The position numbers were made by a program, and so were the translations under genes. Under the pieces are notes generated by a model. That model was not told the origin of the DNA, searched no databases, and saw only the letters and a program-made list of their open reading frames with translations. 5,785 bases of DNA from Candidatus Aenigmatarchaeota archaeon (GTDB lineage: Archaea > Aenigmatarchaeota > Aenigmatarchaeia > GW2011-AR5), in the NCBI GenBank assembly GCA_018304565.1, contig JAGVVX010000050.1:1-5785 (forward strand). Reading direction: 5' to 3'. This document shows positions 5,047 through 5,785 of this stretch, in pieces. The stretch's first letter is position 1, and each line of letters starts with the position of its first letter.

Positions 5047-5785
5047 ATGGCAAATGGTTCATCGGTCGTTGGCATCGGTCTGCAGTACGGCGATGAAGGA
5101 AAAATAAAAGCATTTGATCGAGTAGCCGCTAGTGCCAAAGTCTGGGTAAGGTTCAATGGTGGTCCTAATGCTGGTCACAATCTGAAAGTAGGTGATGTTC
5201 ATCTCATTACGCACGGCGTGCCTTCAGGATTCATAAGGGACGGCGTTCTGGGCTATATTGGCAGTGGTACGGTAATCAACCCAGAAAAAATGAATGCGGA
5301 AATTGCTTATATCGCCGCTCATAGATTCAATTTAAATAACCGATTATTCATCTCTGCTAATGCTTCGCTCATCCAGCCTTCCCATATCCTGCTTGATCGC
5401 ATCAGTGGTGATGAAGTAGGAACAACTGGCAATGGCATCGGGCCAGCCTACGCTGATCAAGCTCTTCGTCAACTGGGAAGTTTATTGAAAAATATTCGCG
5501 TGGGTGATTATCTGGCCAATCCTGATGCAAATCAAATGCAGGTACAAATGAACTTAGAGGATGTTATGAATCGCTACGCTGACCTTATGCAAAAAAAGAA
5601 AGTATCAGATCTTAATCTCTCGGCTCTTGTCAATACCTTTGATAAACAGACCAGACGTCTTGCACCCTATCTTTGCGATAATCCTTTCTTTGTTGAAGAG
5701 TATATCCAGCAAGGCCACGACATCTTTTTTGAAGGCGCCAATGCCGTCGGTCTGGATGTTATTCTGGGCACTGTTCCCTATGTTA
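5047..5785 (+). CDS. purA: Adenylosuccinate synthetase-like protein, N-terminal part (runs off window)
   Basis: The frame is open from the ATG to the end of the window, giving 246 codons of a family normally 340-430 residues long. PurA joins IMP and aspartate using GTP to make adenylosuccinate, the first step from IMP to AMP. Recognisable elements are LQYGDEGKIK (12-21) with catalytic Asp16 (E. coli Asp13), VRFNGGPNAGHN (34-45) with catalytic His44 (His41), VPSGF (58-62), IGSGTVINPE (71-80), GTTGNGIGPAYADQALRQ (125-142) and FEGANAVGLD (228-237). Several positions differ from E. coli: the P-loop GDEGKGK has Ile20 for Gly17, GTTGRG reads GTTGNG, and EGAQGTLLD reads EGANAVGLD. Some of these changes occur in known archaeal (GTTGSG) or yeast (EGAN) enzymes; the Ile is the odd one. 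Both catalytic residues are kept, so an active, divergent PurA is most likely. A leaderless-type promoter precedes it. Confidence 0.85.
   Translation, partial: MANGSSVVGIGLQYGDEGKIKAFDRVAASAKVWVRFNGGPNAGHNLKVGDVHLITHGVPSGFIRDGVLGYIGSGTVINPEKMNAEIAYIAAHRFNLNNRLFISANASLIQPSHILLDRISGDEVGTTGNGIGPAYADQALRQLGSLLKNIRVGDYLANPDANQMQVQMNLEDVMNRYADLMQKKKVSDLNLSALVNTFDKQTRRLAPYLCDNPFFVEEYIQQGHDIFFEGANAVGLDVILGTVPYV

Noticed and set aside
5047..5785. PurZ (2-aminoadenine synthesis) identity for the purA-like gene
   Set aside because: The catalytic Asp of GDEGK and the NAGH histidine are retained, no phage genes surround it, and the substitutions do not point clearly to PurZ. Kept only as a possibility to test.
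1..5785. tRNA genes, CRISPR repeats, insertion sequence ends or riboswitch folds
   Set aside because: Spacers longer than a few bases are only about 70-80 bp and hold promoter-like sequence. No cloverleaf, regularly spaced repeat or terminal inverted repeat was seen.

Overview
This window reads as a compact, gene-dense chromosomal segment of a prokaryote, most likely an archaeon and possibly a DPANN-type lineage. That assignment is inference. It rests on TATA-like boxes, some preceded by BRE-like purine-rich bases, centred about 26-29 nt upstream of the start codons of pyrB, argS and purA. This is the spacing expected for archaeal leaderless mRNAs. No convincing bacterial -35/-10 pairs are seen, and a MNT/HEPN cassette is present. 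A CPR-type bacterium is the main alternative.

Layout. At the left edge is the 3' part of a HAD-type hydrolase gene on the + strand. Its stop overlaps (ATGA) the start of a sugar-phosphate nucleotidyltransferase, so the two are probably translationally coupled and act in nucleotide-sugar or glycan precursor synthesis. This pair converges on pyrB (aspartate carbamoyltransferase, - strand); the two 3' ends overlap by 6 bp. pyrB is divergent from argS (arginyl-tRNA synthetase, + strand), and a 79-bp spacer carries one promoter for each direction. Between argS and a 3'-truncated purA-like gene (adenylosuccinate synthetase) sits a two-gene operon. It encodes a winged-helix plus minimal-nucleotidyltransferase fusion and, overlapping it by 8 bp, a HEPN-domain protein. 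No tRNA, rRNA, CRISPR array or insertion sequence was seen.

How the parts fit. The flanking genes are housekeeping genes (pyrimidine synthesis, tRNA charging, purine synthesis). The wHTH-MNT/HEPN pair is the accessory element. It is visibly AT-richer, uses a short leader with Shine-Dalgarno signals instead of leaderless starts, and has two related 14-bp inverted repeats 22 bp apart around its predicted transcription start. The simplest model is a self-regulating toxin-antitoxin-like cassette in which the DNA-binding domain is fused directly to the nucleotidyltransferase. Its HEPN partner lacks the usual RNase motif Rx4-6H, so its biochemical output is open. The purA-like protein also departs from the family at several otherwise conserved positions, including one P-loop glycine.
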